Counted from the stretch's first letter, positions 41,476 to 50,907 are shown. The stretch is DNA of 64,000 nucleotides from Candidatus Leptofilum gracile (GCA_016713825.1 JADJOJ010000008.1:186001-250000), one strand, 5' to 3'. The notes: generated from the sequence alone by a model not told the origin. Numbers and translations are program-made.

Positions 41476-43649
41476 TAGCTCACTTCCTCGCTGAGCGGAA
41501 CGGGCGCCTCATCGGCAGATGCTGCGGGTGTGGCAACGGCCGTTGCCACCACCGCCCGCTCATCTTCCGCAAACATCTCCTCGTTGCCCGGATATTTTAC
41601 CCGCACATGAAAACGTCCCTTCAAAGTTTTGATAAATGATTCCCGAATCTTGCGAATATCGCCCAGGGTCAGACCCGATTCATCCAGCTGCCCCTCGGTT
41701 AAATCCTCGTCGATGAGCGAGTTCACCAGCTTCTCGATCGCTTTTTCTGTATTGGGCTGCAAGGCGCGAGAGGTCGATTCGATGACGTCGGCCAGCATGA
41801 CAACGGCCGTTTCCCGCGTGCGTGGGCGCGGACCCGGGTAACGGAACTTTTCAGCATCGATCGTCTCCCCCTCTTCCGCCTTCTCTTTGGCCTTGAACAA
41901 AAACCCCTTCACCAGCCGCGTACCGTGATGCTCTGCAATAAATTGGTGCAGCCGGTTGGGCAGCTTGTACTGCTTGGCCAGGTCCAACCCATCCGTCACG
42001 TGGCTAAGAATGATGCGGGCGCTGGTTTGCGGATCTAGCGCATCGTGCGGATTCACCCCTTCCTGGTTCTCGCTAAAAAACGGGGGGCGATTCATCTTAC
42101 CAATGTCGTGGTAAAACGCGCCAACACGAATAAGTGCACTGTTCGCCTTAATTTGTTCGGCCGCCTGCTCGGCCAGGTTGGCCACCATGATGCTGTGGTG
42201 GTACGTGCCTGGCGCACGGCGCAGCAGCTCTTGCAGCAGTGGATGGTCCAACCGGGCCAGCTCTTGCAGCTGCAAAGTGGTGGTAATGCCAAACAAGCTG
42301 CCCAAAATAAAAAAACCGACCAGCGTCAGCGCGGAAGACAAGACCCCGTTCACCACGGCGTATCCCATCAACTCCAGCATTGCCAGCACGTCGATATTGT
42401 CCTGGTTCAGCCGAAAAACCAAAATAACCGCCACGTAACCAATGGCGGCGGCCAACCCTGCCCGGAAAAAGGCGTTGATCCGCTGAGAATCTTGCAGGGT
42501 GAGGATGGCAAGTAGACCGCCAACGGCCGTATACGTCGCCAATTCCAGCGAGTTCGGCACCAAAAACCCAATCAGCGCCGCCATAATGATGGTGATCGTC
42601 AATGAAAAGCGAACGTCATAGATGACGCTAAGCATCATCGACAGCGCCGCCATGGGGAACAGGTAAGGGAAAAAGCTGCCCCCCGTCAGCATCAACTTGG
42701 CAATGGCGGCAAAGACAAGCATCAGGCTGGTGAGCACGGTGAGGTAGCGGGCATTGTCGCGCAGCCGCGACCAGAAAAATTGGTGCCAATACATCGTTAC
42801 CAGCACCACAGAAAGCAGCGAAGCAACAAACACCGCCGCGACGTCGCGCCAATCTAGCTGCCGCTGGAGCAGCCCCACCTGGGTCAGCTTTTCAATATCC
42901 AGGTCTGTTACAGGCTCCCCCTGACGCACAATGCGTTCGTTATCGGCAATGGTTACCACAAACGGGCCGACGGCAGCGGCGGCTTCTTCACGCAGGGCAG
43001 CCGTGGCGTCTGGGTCTGGGAAGACGGTGGGCACAATAAATTGGGGGGCAATGTTGGTGACCACGTTTTCTTGAACTGGCGTCAGCTCCAGGCTGGCTTC
43101 GCGCCGGGCAATGATTTGGTAATCGCGCAGTTGGTCCTCGCGAATGTCCTGGCGCATCAAATCGCCCACAATGCGCGAGATTTCTCGCTTGACCACTTCG
43201 TAATCTGCCGAAGACAACCCCAGCAGTTCCAGCCCAATTTGCTGCTGCACCGTCAACGGCCGAATCGCTTGCAGGTAAGCCAGCTTGGTCTCGGTGGTTA
43301 CCAGGCTGTCGGCCCGAACGGCGTCGATGAAGGCAAAGACGGCCGTTACCAAATTCAGCTGGTTGCGGCCAATGTCGCTGCCATCGCCAGTGTACTGCTC
43401 TGGCACGGCGGCGCGCGCCTTGGCCCGCTCAGAGGCCAGCAGCACGTCGCTCTCATAGGCAACGCTGCGTGGGGCGTAAATATTTTCGCTGGCAGGTTGG
43501 CCTAGCGTCACCTGCACATCGCTGGCGGTAACCAGATTAAAACTGAAAATAAGGGTAAGCCCCAGCGTCATGGCGGCAGCAAAAACCCAAAGTAAAGAGC
43601 CTTGGATCAGCTTGCGCCAGCCGGGTCGCTCGTCGGTTTGAGCTGTCAT
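41475..43649 (-). CDS. 7TM-HD family phosphohydrolase (PgpH-like c-di-AMP phosphodiesterase)
   Basis: The 724-residue product has an N-terminal helix, an extracytoplasmic 7TMR-HDED domain (about 50-270), seven membrane helices (about 275-470) and a cytosolic HD domain. In the HD domain are YHHSIMVANLAEQAA, FYHDIGKMNRPPFF (HD pair), LSHVTDGLDLA and IAEHHGTRLVKGF. This architecture is that of PgpH, which hydrolyses cyclic di-AMP. The C-terminal tail is rich in Ala/Val. The order yqeY-pgpH-ybeY-dgkA is widely conserved. Confidence 0.93.
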   Translation of the reverse strand: MTAQTDERPGWRKLIQGSLLWVFAAAMTLGLTLIFSFNLVTASDVQVTLGQPASENIYAPRSVAYESDVLLASERAKARAAVPEQYTGDGSDIGRNQLNLVTAVFAFIDAVRADSLVTTETKLAYLQAIRPLTVQQQIGLELLGLSSADYEVVKREISRIVGDLMRQDIREDQLRDYQIIARREASLELTPVQENVVTNIAPQFIVPTVFPDPDATAALREEAAAAVGPFVVTIADNERIVRQGEPVTDLDIEKLTQVGLLQRQLDWRDVAAVFVASLLSVVLVTMYWHQFFWSRLRDNARYLTVLTSLMLVFAAIAKLMLTGGSFFPYLFPMAALSMMLSVIYDVRFSLTITIIMAALIGFLVPNSLELATYTAVGGLLAILTLQDSQRINAFFRAGLAAAIGYVAVILVFRLNQDNIDVLAMLELMGYAVVNGVLSSALTLVGFFILGSLFGITTTLQLQELARLDHPLLQELLRRAPGTYHHSIMVANLAEQAAEQIKANSALIRVGAFYHDIGKMNRPPFFSENQEGVNPHDALDPQTSARIILSHVTDGLDLAKQYKLPNRLHQFIAEHHGTRLVKGFLFKAKEKAEEGETIDAEKFRYPGPRPRTRETAVVMLADVIESTSRALQPNTEKAIEKLVNSLIDEDLTEGQLDESGLTLGDIRKIRESFIKTLKGRFHVRVKYPGNEEMFAEDERAVVATAVATPAASADEAPVPLSEEVS

Positions 43650-43673
43650 TGGTTAATTTTGGTGGGGGGCCAG

Positions 43674-44120
43674 TTAATTTTGCAGCAGTTCACGCACGAC
43701 TTCGTTGACCAAACGGCCGTCTGCCTGTCCTTTTAATCTGGGCATTAGCTTTCCCATCACCTGCCCCATGCCTTTGGCATCCGTTACGCCCAGTTCGGCT
43801 ACAATTTCAGCAGCAATCGCGGCAATTTCAGCCCGCCCCATCTGCTGCGGCAAGTACGATTCAATGATGACCAACTCAGCCTGTTCGCTGGCGGCCATCT
43901 CAGCATTGCCCGCTTTTTCATAATCGGCGATGCTCTCGCGCCGCTGCTTGGCCTGTTTGGTTAACAGCGCCTGTACGGCCGTATCATCCAACGTCGTCTG
44001 CCCGTCGATCTCTTCTTGCTTGATGGCCGCCAGCAGCAAGCCAACAGTGTTCCGTTTGGCGGTATCGCCGCTCTTCATCGCCGCGATGCGATCTTGTTGA
44101 AGGGTCTCTTTTAAGCTCAT
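43674..44120 (-). CDS. GatB/YqeY domain protein
   Basis: The 148-residue protein matches YqeY: MSLKETLQQDRIAAMKSGDTAKRNTVGLLLAAIK, then ADYEKAGNAEMAASEQAELVIIESYLPQQM and GVTDAKGMGQVMGKLMPRLKGQADGRLVNEVVRELL. The fold resembles the tRNA-binding tail of amidotransferase subunit GatB. The exact role is not known, but the family often accompanies dnaG/rpoD or the pgpH-ybeY cluster, as here. The ATG follows AGGTTG, and 24 bases separate its stop from pgpH. Confidence 0.93.
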   Translation of the reverse strand: MSLKETLQQDRIAAMKSGDTAKRNTVGLLLAAIKQEEIDGQTTLDDTAVQALLTKQAKQRRESIADYEKAGNAEMAASEQAELVIIESYLPQQMGRAEIAAIAAEIVAELGVTDAKGMGQVMGKLMPRLKGQADGRLVNEVVRELLQN

Positions 44121-44278
44121 TTTTCAACCTTGGTTATGAAACAGAAAATCTTTAACGCAAAGGCGCAAAGCACATAAAGATGCAAAGAAAAAAGAAACGT
44201 TGCAGATTTGGTCCTTTGCTTCTTTGCGGGAAATCTCTAGTTCGCAAAAAATATGTTTCTTAAAACGCTAAATCTTGT

Positions 44279-45004
44279 TTAGGATTGTAGCATTGGCAGG
44301 GTGGGTGTCAACACGGTGTACAGGCTGAGGTTGCCTTCTTTGCCATCGCTGCGGAACTGTTCCAGGAGGGTGAATCCGGCAGCGTGCGCTATTTCGGCTG
44401 TTTCCTCCGCGTCAATTTGACAGGCATAACGCAAGGCAAAACCGCCCCGTCGCCACGCCAGCAGATAATCATTTGGCTCCACATCGTTGGCAGTGAGGCC
44501 AATTTCGGCCCAATCCTGCACTTTGCGCCGCTGGCGGGGGCTGTCCATAAATTGCCAGTTAGAGATGAGCAAACGGCCGTTCTCCTGCAAATGACCCCGA
44601 ATCTCTTGCAACAGCCGCAGCCGGTTTGCCTTGCCTGGCAAATGGTGCATCACCGCCAGGCAGGAAATGGCGGAGAACTGCCCTAGCCCATCCAGGCAAC
44701 CAGGTTCCAGCAGGTTGCGCTGGAAAAAGGTGCCAACGGCGTTCTTGGCGGCGTCGGCCAGCAGCTCTTCGCTAAAGTCCACGCCCACAAAGTCGCCAAT
44801 GCGGTTGTGCGATTGGAGGTATTGGGCAAAACGGCCGTTGCCACAGCCCACGTCCAAAAAGCGGGGGCAAGGCTGGGGCAGATGGGGCAGCAAACGAGCA
44901 AACCCCGGCTGTGCCGACACGCGGCTGCCAGAAAAGGAGTCTGCCTGGGCATCATAAAATTCTTGGTTTAACTCCAGCAGCCGCTGGACGATTTCTTCTC
45001 TCAT
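44279..45004 (-). CDS. Class I SAM-dependent methyltransferase (TRM9-like)
   Basis: The 241-residue product has a Rossmann methyltransferase core: FLDVGCGNGRFAQYL (motif I), FVGVDFSEELLADA (motif II), FSAISCLAVMHHLPG (motif IV) and LLISNWQFM (post-motif). The opening FYDAQADSFSGSRVSAQPGF and the later Trp/Asn-rich acceptor part resemble TRM9/ALKBH8-type tRNA uridine methyltransferases, a tentative match. It is alone between repeat-containing gaps. Confidence 0.85.
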   Translation of the reverse strand: MREEIVQRLLELNQEFYDAQADSFSGSRVSAQPGFARLLPHLPQPCPRFLDVGCGNGRFAQYLQSHNRIGDFVGVDFSEELLADAAKNAVGTFFQRNLLEPGCLDGLGQFSAISCLAVMHHLPGKANRLRLLQEIRGHLQENGRLLISNWQFMDSPRQRRKVQDWAEIGLTANDVEPNDYLLAWRRGGFALRYACQIDAEETAEIAHAAGFTLLEQFRSDGKEGNLSLYTVLTPTLPMLQS

Positions 45005-45007
45005 CTT

Positions 45008-45128
45008 CTTTTAGCCACAGATTTCGCAGATTTCACAGATTGATCGGTTTTGCTTGTTTGCCGTCTTCGCTCCGCACAATCAACTGTATACCAAATCAAA
45101 AAATCCGCGTCATCCGCGTTCATCTGCG
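45008..45128. repeat. Two adjacent intergenic repeats (CAGATT and CCGCGTCATCCGCG types)
   Basis: CAGATTTCGCAGATTTCACAGATT (45010-45040, in parts) is followed by ATCCGCGTCATCCGCGTTCATCTGCGTCC near 45100-45131. The latter supplies the last residues of the next small gene. Confidence 0.65.
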
Positions 45129-45304
45129 TCCAAATTTTTAATGCGGCGGCGGTTGGTGACAAACCAGGAACGGCCGTCCTTTGTGCGCACCCACACGGCC
45201 GGGGGTTGGTGGGCCACCACTGTGCCATCCAGCCAGATTTGCTCGCCCAACCAGATTTGTACGGCCGTTCCCACCGCATACAGCTCCGTCAACCGCTCCG
45301 CCAT
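45110..45304 (-). CDS. Small hypothetical protein coupled to the TPR gene
   Basis: The ATG at 45302-45304 overlaps the TPR gene stop (TAATG), giving 64 residues. The core reads as a small beta barrel (AVGTAVQIWLGEQIWLDGTV, VWVRTKDGRSWFVTNRRRI). Its last eight residues (NLDADERG) come from an intergenic repeat, so the original end was likely replaced. I do not recognise a family. Translational coupling to the TPR protein is the main evidence that it is expressed. Confidence 0.6.
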   Translation of the reverse strand: MAERLTELYAVGTAVQIWLGEQIWLDGTVVAHQPPAVWVRTKDGRSWFVTNRRRIKNLDADERG

Positions 45305-46179
45305 TAGCCATTTCCTAACCGCTGCAAGCGAGCCAGCCGCCCTGGCTCCAACCAATCCAGCTGGGACAGTTCCGCATACGCCTGGGCAAAAAACGGCCGT
45401 GCCTCCGCTTCCTGGCCCAGCCCCAGCAAACATTCGCCAATTTCCTCAAAGACGAAGCCATCCGCCTGCCCCGTGCTTTCATGCTCAGCCAACAGCGCTT
45501 GCTGCACCGCCAGCGCCGCTTCCAGCCGCGCCAGCGAGCGCAACGTACGCCCCACGCACCATTTGGCAATGCGAATTGTCTCCGGCTGGTCGGGATGAAC
45601 TGCCTGCCGCCAGGCAACCGCTTTCTCAAAAAGTTCCAGCGCCCGGTCAAACTCGCCCAGGTCGTGGTAGGTCCAGCCGAGATTGTTGTAGAGGGAGCCC
45701 AGCCAGCTGGCGGCGCGGGCGTCGGGCGTGGCTTCGGCCAGCGCCAGGGCGTGTTCGTTCCACCTGAGCTGCTCGGTGGGGTTGAATTGGGCAATGGCCA
45801 GCATGTGGGCGGCGTCGATGGTGTGGTAGTCGGCCTGGGGGGAAACGGCCGTTCCCAACACAAACGCCGCCTCAAACAGGGGCAGCGCCCGCTCCGGCTC
45901 GCCCGCCGAGTTGAAGGTGCGGCCCCGCTCCAGCAGGCAGCACATTTGGGGCACCACCATCTCATCGCGCAGCATCTCGTTGGCCTTGTCCAACAGCTGG
46001 TGCGCCTGGGCAAACTGGCGGCGCAGGCTGTGGGTGCGCGCCAGCTGGCTCAACAGCTCCACGTGGTAAGCGCGGTTGGCCGAAGCGGCGACCTCTGGCA
46101 ACAGCTGCTCAAAACGTACGGCCGTTCCCGCCGGATCGTTGTAATTCCACAAGGTGTGTAATTCAGGAAATTGATTCAT
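45304..46179 (-). CDS. Tetratricopeptide-repeat protein
   Basis: The 291-residue product consists of about six TPR-like helical pairs. The clearest units are LYNNLGWTYHDLGEFDRALELFEKAVAW and CVGRTLRSLARLEAALAVQQALLAEH. There is no signal peptide or catalytic domain, so it is a cytosolic scaffold or counterpart of the TPR part of larger regulators. It overlaps the small gene at 45110-45304 by one base. Confidence 0.85.
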   Translation of the reverse strand: MNQFPELHTLWNYNDPAGTAVRFEQLLPEVAASANRAYHVELLSQLARTHSLRRQFAQAHQLLDKANEMLRDEMVVPQMCCLLERGRTFNSAGEPERALPLFEAAFVLGTAVSPQADYHTIDAAHMLAIAQFNPTEQLRWNEHALALAEATPDARAASWLGSLYNNLGWTYHDLGEFDRALELFEKAVAWRQAVHPDQPETIRIAKWCVGRTLRSLARLEAALAVQQALLAEHESTGQADGFVFEEIGECLLGLGQEAEARPFFAQAYAELSQLDWLEPGRLARLQRLGNG

Positions 46180-46248
46180 CTTTTTATTTGTGGGGGCAAC
46201 AACGAATTTTTTCCATTCGTTGATTACTCTTATTCGTTGTAGCCATTT

Positions 46249-47100
46249 TTAGAAACCAAAACGTTTCAAAACAGAATCCACCATGCCCACGTAGCTGCCG
46301 CCGAAGTGGCAAACGTGGCTCAGCAGCGGATACAAGCTGTACAGATGGCGGCGCTCTTCGTAAAAGCCGGGGGGCAACGGCCGTATTTCTTCATACCGCC
46401 TAAAAAAGGGTGCGCCAAACGTGTTAAACAGGGCGATGTAGGCCAGCTCCATCTCATCAATGCCAAAATAAAGGGCGGGATCAAGGAAGGCGGTGATACG
46501 GCCGTTTGCCGCCAACACATTATTCGCCCACACATCACCGTGGATGAGAGACGGCCGTTCCGGCTCCGCCAGCCATCTGTCCCACTGGGCACACAGCGCT
46601 TCCAGCCGGGGCACAAACGATTGCGGCAGCCGCCCCAGCCGCACCCCCTCGCGCATCAGATGGAAAATGCGCTGCTCACGGAAAAAGTCCAGCCAACTTT
46701 CGCTTGGCGCATTCGGCTGGGTAAAGGCACCGATGAGGGTCGTAAAAGGAAAGCCAAAGGTGGGGGCAGTAACGCTGTGCAGCGCCGCCAGATGCTCCGC
46801 TGCGTCCATCTCTGCCTGGGGCGAAAAGCGGCTCTGCCCCGGCAGCCACTCCATAATCAGCAAATGGGGTTCCGAATGCACGACGCCGGGCACGGGCAGC
46901 GCGGCTTGCGCTGCCAGATAGCGCAGCATCGCGCCTTCGATCTCTAGCTGGGGCTGCGGGCTGTCGTCGAACTTCACCACCAGCGGCGTGCCGTCGGCCA
47001 GTTCCACGCGGTACACCTGCCCAATTTGCCCGCCAGAGAGGGGTGAGATGGTTCGGAGTTGAGCAGAAAGCGCCGTTTCTGCCGCCAGGCGCACGTTCAT
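46249..47100 (-). CDS. Fructosamine-3-kinase family protein
   Basis: The 283-residue product has a small kinase-like fold. It contains SGGQIGQVYRVELADGTPLVVKFDD (nucleotide loop and Lys), HLLIMEWLPG (hinge), SLIHGDVWANNVLAANG (catalytic loop with Asp and Asn) and FLDPALYFGIDEMELAYIALF (the DP metal motif of FN3K). Members phosphorylate ketoamines on glycated proteins, which then fall off (deglycation). Length is normal. Its ATG overlaps the upstream lipoprotein stop by one base. Confidence 0.93.
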   Translation of the reverse strand: MNVRLAAETALSAQLRTISPLSGGQIGQVYRVELADGTPLVVKFDDSPQPQLEIEGAMLRYLAAQAALPVPGVVHSEPHLLIMEWLPGQSRFSPQAEMDAAEHLAALHSVTAPTFGFPFTTLIGAFTQPNAPSESWLDFFREQRIFHLMREGVRLGRLPQSFVPRLEALCAQWDRWLAEPERPSLIHGDVWANNVLAANGRITAFLDPALYFGIDEMELAYIALFNTFGAPFFRRYEEIRPLPPGFYEERRHLYSLYPLLSHVCHFGGSYVGMVDSVLKRFGF

Positions 47101-47759
47101 TACGGCCGTCTTACCACCAAATTATCAAACGCCACCTGCGCCATCGGCTGGACAAAAGTGCCTGCGTCCAGGGCAATGGTGCCGCTGCTGTACGCCGTGT
47201 CGCTGAACTGATGGACAAGTTGGTCGTTGACGTACAGCGAGATATTTTGCCCCAGCGCCTCCACGCGCAGCCGGTTGATGCTGCCCAGCCCCTGGGTAAT
47301 CGCCGCCGATTCGGTCCAGCGCTCCACAAAGCGGGTCCAGCCCGATTCACCGTCCCGCCGCTCGACCATGAAGAGGCCGTCGCCGGTGATCTCGAAGCGG
47401 TAAAAGCGGGTTGTGTCTTGCATGCGGAACAGCACACCGTAGCTGCTGCCCAAATCTCCTTCCAGCAGTTGGGCATCCACTTCCAAAATGAAGTTATCGA
47501 AGGTTTGATCGGGTAATGTGGAAAACTGCATGATGCTGTTGTCATCCAGTTCAATGACGAGCTGTTCGTTGATAACGGCCGTTCGCCCCGCGTTGTCCCC
47601 CTCCATCACCCAGTTACCCATCTGCCCCGGCACAAAGGCATCAGAAAAGATCACGTCCGCCCCAGACGCCCCCGGCACGCCCGTGGCATCGGCGCAGGCA
47701 GCCAACAAACCAAAAACAAGGCAAAGGCTAAAAATGGAGAGAGAGAATTTGCGAAACAT
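47100..47759 (-). CDS. Lipoprotein with concanavalin-like beta-sandwich domain (copy 1)
   Basis: The 219-residue protein begins with a lipoprotein signal peptide ending LLAAC. The mature part has repeated beta strands characteristic of LamG/DUF1080-like sandwich domains: FEITGDGLFMVERRDGESGW, SINRLRVEALGQNISLYVND and VAFDNLVVRRP. Such domains bind sugars or other surface ligands. Its neighbour at 47841-48509 has the same layout and matching motifs (INxxRV, GLG, DDLLV), so they are paralogues. It is coupled to the fructosamine kinase gene. Confidence 0.85.
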   Translation of the reverse strand: MFRKFSLSIFSLCLVFGLLAACADATGVPGASGADVIFSDAFVPGQMGNWVMEGDNAGRTAVINEQLVIELDDNSIMQFSTLPDQTFDNFILEVDAQLLEGDLGSSYGVLFRMQDTTRFYRFEITGDGLFMVERRDGESGWTRFVERWTESAAITQGLGSINRLRVEALGQNISLYVNDQLVHQFSDTAYSSGTIALDAGTFVQPMAQVAFDNLVVRRP

Positions 47760-47763
47760 AGTA

Positions 47764-47836
47764 GAAAAATCAAAGATTTCGCAGATTTACAGGATTAAAA
47801 ATCTGTTCAATCTGCGAAATCTGTTGATAAAAATCC
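47764..47836. repeat. CAGATT-family palindromic repeat between the lipoprotein genes
   Basis: AGATTTCGCAGATTTACAGG is answered by CTGTTCAATCTGCGAAATCT, followed by TTGATAAAAAT. Confidence 0.75.
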
Positions 47837-47840
47837 AAAT

Positions 47841-48509
47841 TTACGGTGCCAAAACCAGCAGATCGTCAAACTGGACAACGGCCGTTCCCGGCTCCAGCGT
47901 ACTCACACCCAAACCCACATCGCCACCAGCAAACGAACCATCCGTCACCGTCACCAGCGGCAGGCCGTTGACCGACAAGCTAAGCTCATTACCCACACAG
48001 CTAACGCGGATTAAATTGGTCGCCACGCCCTGGTTGATCAAATCAGAGAAAACGTACTCCTGGTTGGGCGTCAGGTAGGTGATCTGCGCCTCGCCGGTTT
48101 GGTATTTGCCGATGGCGTAATAGCCATCCCCACTGATCAGGAAAATGTAAAAATTGTTCTCGTCCTGGTAGCGGCAGAGGACGCCGTAGGCGTTGTTGTT
48201 GGGGCCGCTGCTTTGCCGCGCCTGCACCGTCACAATCACGTCACTAAAATCGCGCCCGGCGTTGGTCCACCAAATCTGGCCCGTCTGGCTGGTGCTGATG
48301 TTTAGCGTGCCCTCGGTAATCTCCACGACCGCACCGCCCTGGTTGTACTCGCGCCAGCCGCAAGTTTGCTCCCCGGCAAAATCATCCCGCAGCAGAGCGC
48401 CATTTTCGTTGCACGGATCTGTAGTAGACCCACCGGCGATGGAGCAAGCCGCCAGGGAAAGGAGGGTGAGCATCATTAGCAGCAGTCGAACAATCCATTT
48501 TCCCATCAT
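47841..48509 (-). CDS. Lipoprotein with concanavalin-like beta-sandwich domain (copy 2)
   Basis: The 222-residue product has a lipoprotein signal ending SLAAC and a short linker with two Cys (DPCNENG, EQTCGWRE). The sandwich domain has YGVLCRYQDENNFYIFLISG, LIRVSCVGNELSLSVNGLPL and VVQFDDLLVLAP. It aligns visibly with copy 1 in strand order. The paired Cys are absent from copy 1. No other clue to the ligand. Confidence 0.85.
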   Translation of the reverse strand: MMGKWIVRLLLMMLTLLSLAACSIAGGSTTDPCNENGALLRDDFAGEQTCGWREYNQGGAVVEITEGTLNISTSQTGQIWWTNAGRDFSDVIVTVQARQSSGPNNNAYGVLCRYQDENNFYIFLISGDGYYAIGKYQTGEAQITYLTPNQEYVFSDLINQGVATNLIRVSCVGNELSLSVNGLPLVTVTDGSFAGGDVGLGVSTLEPGTAVVQFDDLLVLAP

Positions 48510-48658
48510 TTTTCTCCTTCAGAATAAAAAAGGAACACAAAGTTACACAGAGAAGCGCAGAGTTGCGCAGAGAAATCAGGAGAAATCGGTGCCCGATCTG
48601 CACCAATCTGCAAGCGCGGGCATGGGCCAATCTGCTGATTTCCATATCTGGGTTTGTT

Positions 48659-48814
48659 TTATTCGTGGCGTTCCGATTTGTCGAGCTTTTTGTTTAGCCG
48701 ATCCAAATCGTTGGCAATGTCATTTTGCTGGCGCGAAGTGTAAAGGTAATAGCCAAAAGCGCCCAACCAAAACAGGGCGATGATTACAATTAGAAGGGTC
48801 AGATTCTCAAACAT
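48659..48814 (-). CDS. Small single-pass membrane protein (CcmD-like)
   Basis: The ATG at 48812-48814 follows GAGGAG, giving 51 residues: one hydrophobic helix (NLTLLIVIIALFWLGAFGYYL) and a charged coiled tail (NDIANDLDRLNKKLDKSERHE). This is the pattern of CcmD-family proteins that tether haem-delivery or other complexes. No ccm genes are nearby, so the assignment is only structural. It ends 30 bases or so after a repeat-rich gap. Confidence 0.7.
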   Translation of the reverse strand: MFENLTLLIVIIALFWLGAFGYYLYTSRQQNDIANDLDRLNKKLDKSERHE

Positions 48815-48904
48815 ATTCTCCTCAAAAGCGAACAAAATTTCGCCAAAGTTTACCAAAAATAGGCAAACCAGCACATGCGGAACGGCCGTTTCCCCCGCAA
48901 CAAT

Positions 48905-49468
48905 CTACAACCGGCTGTCCCACAGCGGCTCTGGCACGCCCCGCTGCTTGTTCTCGTAGCGGGCCATCACAAACAGCGCGTCGGACAGGCGATTGAGGTA
49001 CGGGATGACAAAGTCGCCCACTTCTTCTTCCCGCGAGAGGGCGATCACCAGCCGTTCGGCGCGGCGGCAGACGGTGCGAGCGACATGAAGCTGCGCCGCC
49101 CCTAAGCTGCCGCCGGGCAGGATGAAGTTTTCGAGGGAACCGGTAACGGCCGTTAACGCATCCATCAACGTTTCCAGCGCCGTCACGTGCCGTTCTTCCA
49201 TCTGCGGAATCTGGAACTGCACCTTGTCCGCCTCCGTAAAGCACAAATCGGACCCCAAATGAAACAGTTCATTCTGAATCTGGGGCACAACTTCAGCCAG
49301 GCGCGGCACCAGCCCGTGCGCCACGGCCACCCCCAGCACAGAATTTAGCTCATCTACGGTGCCATAGGCCGACACCCGCAAAGATTCTTTCGGTACGCGC
49401 GTTTTGCTGCCGAGGGAGGTCATCCCGTCGTCACCCGTGCGCGTGTAAATTTTTGTCAATCGTGGCAT
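48905..49468 (-). CDS. PduO-type cob(I)alamin adenosyltransferase
   Basis: The 187-residue product starts [20 protein letters not shown] and has [44 protein letters not shown] and [17 protein letters not shown], the conserved blocks of the PduO/MMAB family that bind ATP and cobalamin. It makes adenosylcobalamin from cob(I)alamin and ATP. It is adjacent to the small CcmD-like gene, which follows by about 90 bases. Confidence 0.95.
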   Translation of the reverse strand: MPRLTKIYTRTGDDGMTSLGSKTRVPKESLRVSAYGTVDELNSVLGVAVAHGLVPRLAEVVPQIQNELFHLGSDLCFTEADKVQFQIPQMEERHVTALETLMDALTAVTGSLENFILPGGSLGAAQLHVARTVCRRAERLVIALSREEEVGDFVIPYLNRLSDALFVMARYENKQRGVPEPLWDSRL

Positions 49469-49526
49469 GTAAATTCTCCAAACTTGTTCACTTAAACGGC
49501 TCTTGGCAATTCAGTGGGTTAATGAC

Positions 49527-49592
49527 CCTTGAAGCGTGAAACGTGAAACGTGACCAGAAAGGCATCACGTTTCACGCTTAACGTTTCACGCC
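49527..49592. repeat. GTGAAACGTG-type palindromic repeat
   Basis: AAGCGTGAAACGTGAAACGTGA is answered by TCACGTTTCACGCTTAACGTTTCACG. It lies in the gap between the MFS and cobalamin genes. Confidence 0.75.
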
Positions 49593-49621
49593 AGACCATA
49601 AAAAAATTCTGAAGACCCATT

Positions 49622-50845
49622 TTATTTGACAACGGCCGTTCTCCCCGGCAAAAACCACAGCGCAGGCAGCGTCAAAAAAGCCGCCACCGCCCCCCACACA
49701 AACGACAGCGTCAGACCCACCCGATCGGCCATCACCCCAATCAGCCAGATACCCAGCCCGCGCACCAAAAAGTTGATACCGATGTAAATGCCATTGGCCA
49801 GAGCGCGGTGTTCCGGGAAGGAATCTTGCACGATGGCCATGATCACCGGCGTCGGCGAAATCGCCGTCAGCCCCAGAGCGATGAGCAGCGGCACGGCCAG
49901 CCAGCCCGGCCCGTAAATGAAGGCCAGCGCCAGCAGCGGGGCCAGGAAAAACAGCCCGCCCAACACCCGCCGCCGCCCAAACCGGTCGCTGGCAGTGCCA
50001 GAAAGCAGCGCCCCGGCCACGCCCGCCCCTTCCAAAATGGAAAGCGCCGCCGCCGCCAGCCAGAGGCTCGCCTCCACTTCATCGCTCATGTACAGCGGCA
50101 GGTAGGTGGTGAGCGGCACCACCAGCCCCATCCGGGCCAGCATAATCCAGGTGAGCACGGGGAAAACGCGGCGGATTTCCGGCCACGCTTCGGCCAATCC
50201 GGCAGGCTTTGTGTTGGTTTGGGCAGAAACATCATGGAGGCGGTAGTAGAGAACGGCCGTAACCGCCCAACCCACAAACATCAGCCGCCACATCCCCTCC
50301 AGACCAAACCAGCCCACGCCCGCGACCGCCACAATCGGGCCAAAGGTGCGCCCCAGCTCGCCGCTGGCCATGAAGATGCTCATCCCCGTGCCCACGCGCT
50401 GGCCCGCCATCCGGCCAATCATCGCCGGGGCCGGGGCGTGGAAGGCCGCAATGCTGATGCCACCGGCAAACAGCAGCAGCGCCACCATGAAGTAGCTGTT
50501 CACAATGCCCAAACTGCTTAGCAAGGTGGCGGTGATTGCCGGGGCCAAAATGACAAAATAGCGCAGACTGACCCGGTCCGCCAGGTAGCCGATGAGCGGA
50601 TTGAGCAGGCTGGGCAGCTGGGCGAAGATGGCCAGACTGCCGGTGAGGGCGTAGTTGGTGGCCAGCCGCTCTTGCAGCAGCGGCAGCAGCGGCGCAACGA
50701 AGGCGCTGTAGGTGTCGTGTACAAAATGGCCGCCCGCAATGGTGAAGATTTGGCCGGTGTTGAATGGGTCGGGAACGGCCGTTTCAGAATCTGCTACGTT
50801 TGGAGATGTTGTTGTTTGGTCCACAGGGTGCTCACTTTTCTGCAA
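49622..50845 (-). CDS. MFS transporter
   Basis: The 407-residue product has twelve helices in two halves. Features: FTIAGGHFVHDTYSAFVAPLLPLL in helix 1, the loop 2-3 motif GYLADRVSLRYFV (variant of G-x-L-a-D-r-x-G-r-r), and LLSGTASDRFGRRRVLGG in the second half. It resembles the fosmidomycin-resistance (Fsr) group by its HFVHDTYSAF opening, suggesting export of small molecules. The N-terminal tail (about 30 residues) is hydrophilic and includes an ETAV palindrome product. Confidence 0.88.
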   Translation of the reverse strand: MQKSEHPVDQTTTSPNVADSETAVPDPFNTGQIFTIAGGHFVHDTYSAFVAPLLPLLQERLATNYALTGSLAIFAQLPSLLNPLIGYLADRVSLRYFVILAPAITATLLSSLGIVNSYFMVALLLFAGGISIAAFHAPAPAMIGRMAGQRVGTGMSIFMASGELGRTFGPIVAVAGVGWFGLEGMWRLMFVGWAVTAVLYYRLHDVSAQTNTKPAGLAEAWPEIRRVFPVLTWIMLARMGLVVPLTTYLPLYMSDEVEASLWLAAAALSILEGAGVAGALLSGTASDRFGRRRVLGGLFFLAPLLALAFIYGPGWLAVPLLIALGLTAISPTPVIMAIVQDSFPEHRALANGIYIGINFLVRGLGIWLIGVMADRVGLTLSFVWGAVAAFLTLPALWFLPGRTAVVK

Positions 50846-50907
50846 ATTTTCGAAAAGTGATTATACGGCCGTTTGCCCACATAAACCCACCCCAACTTGC
50901 CTTTGCC

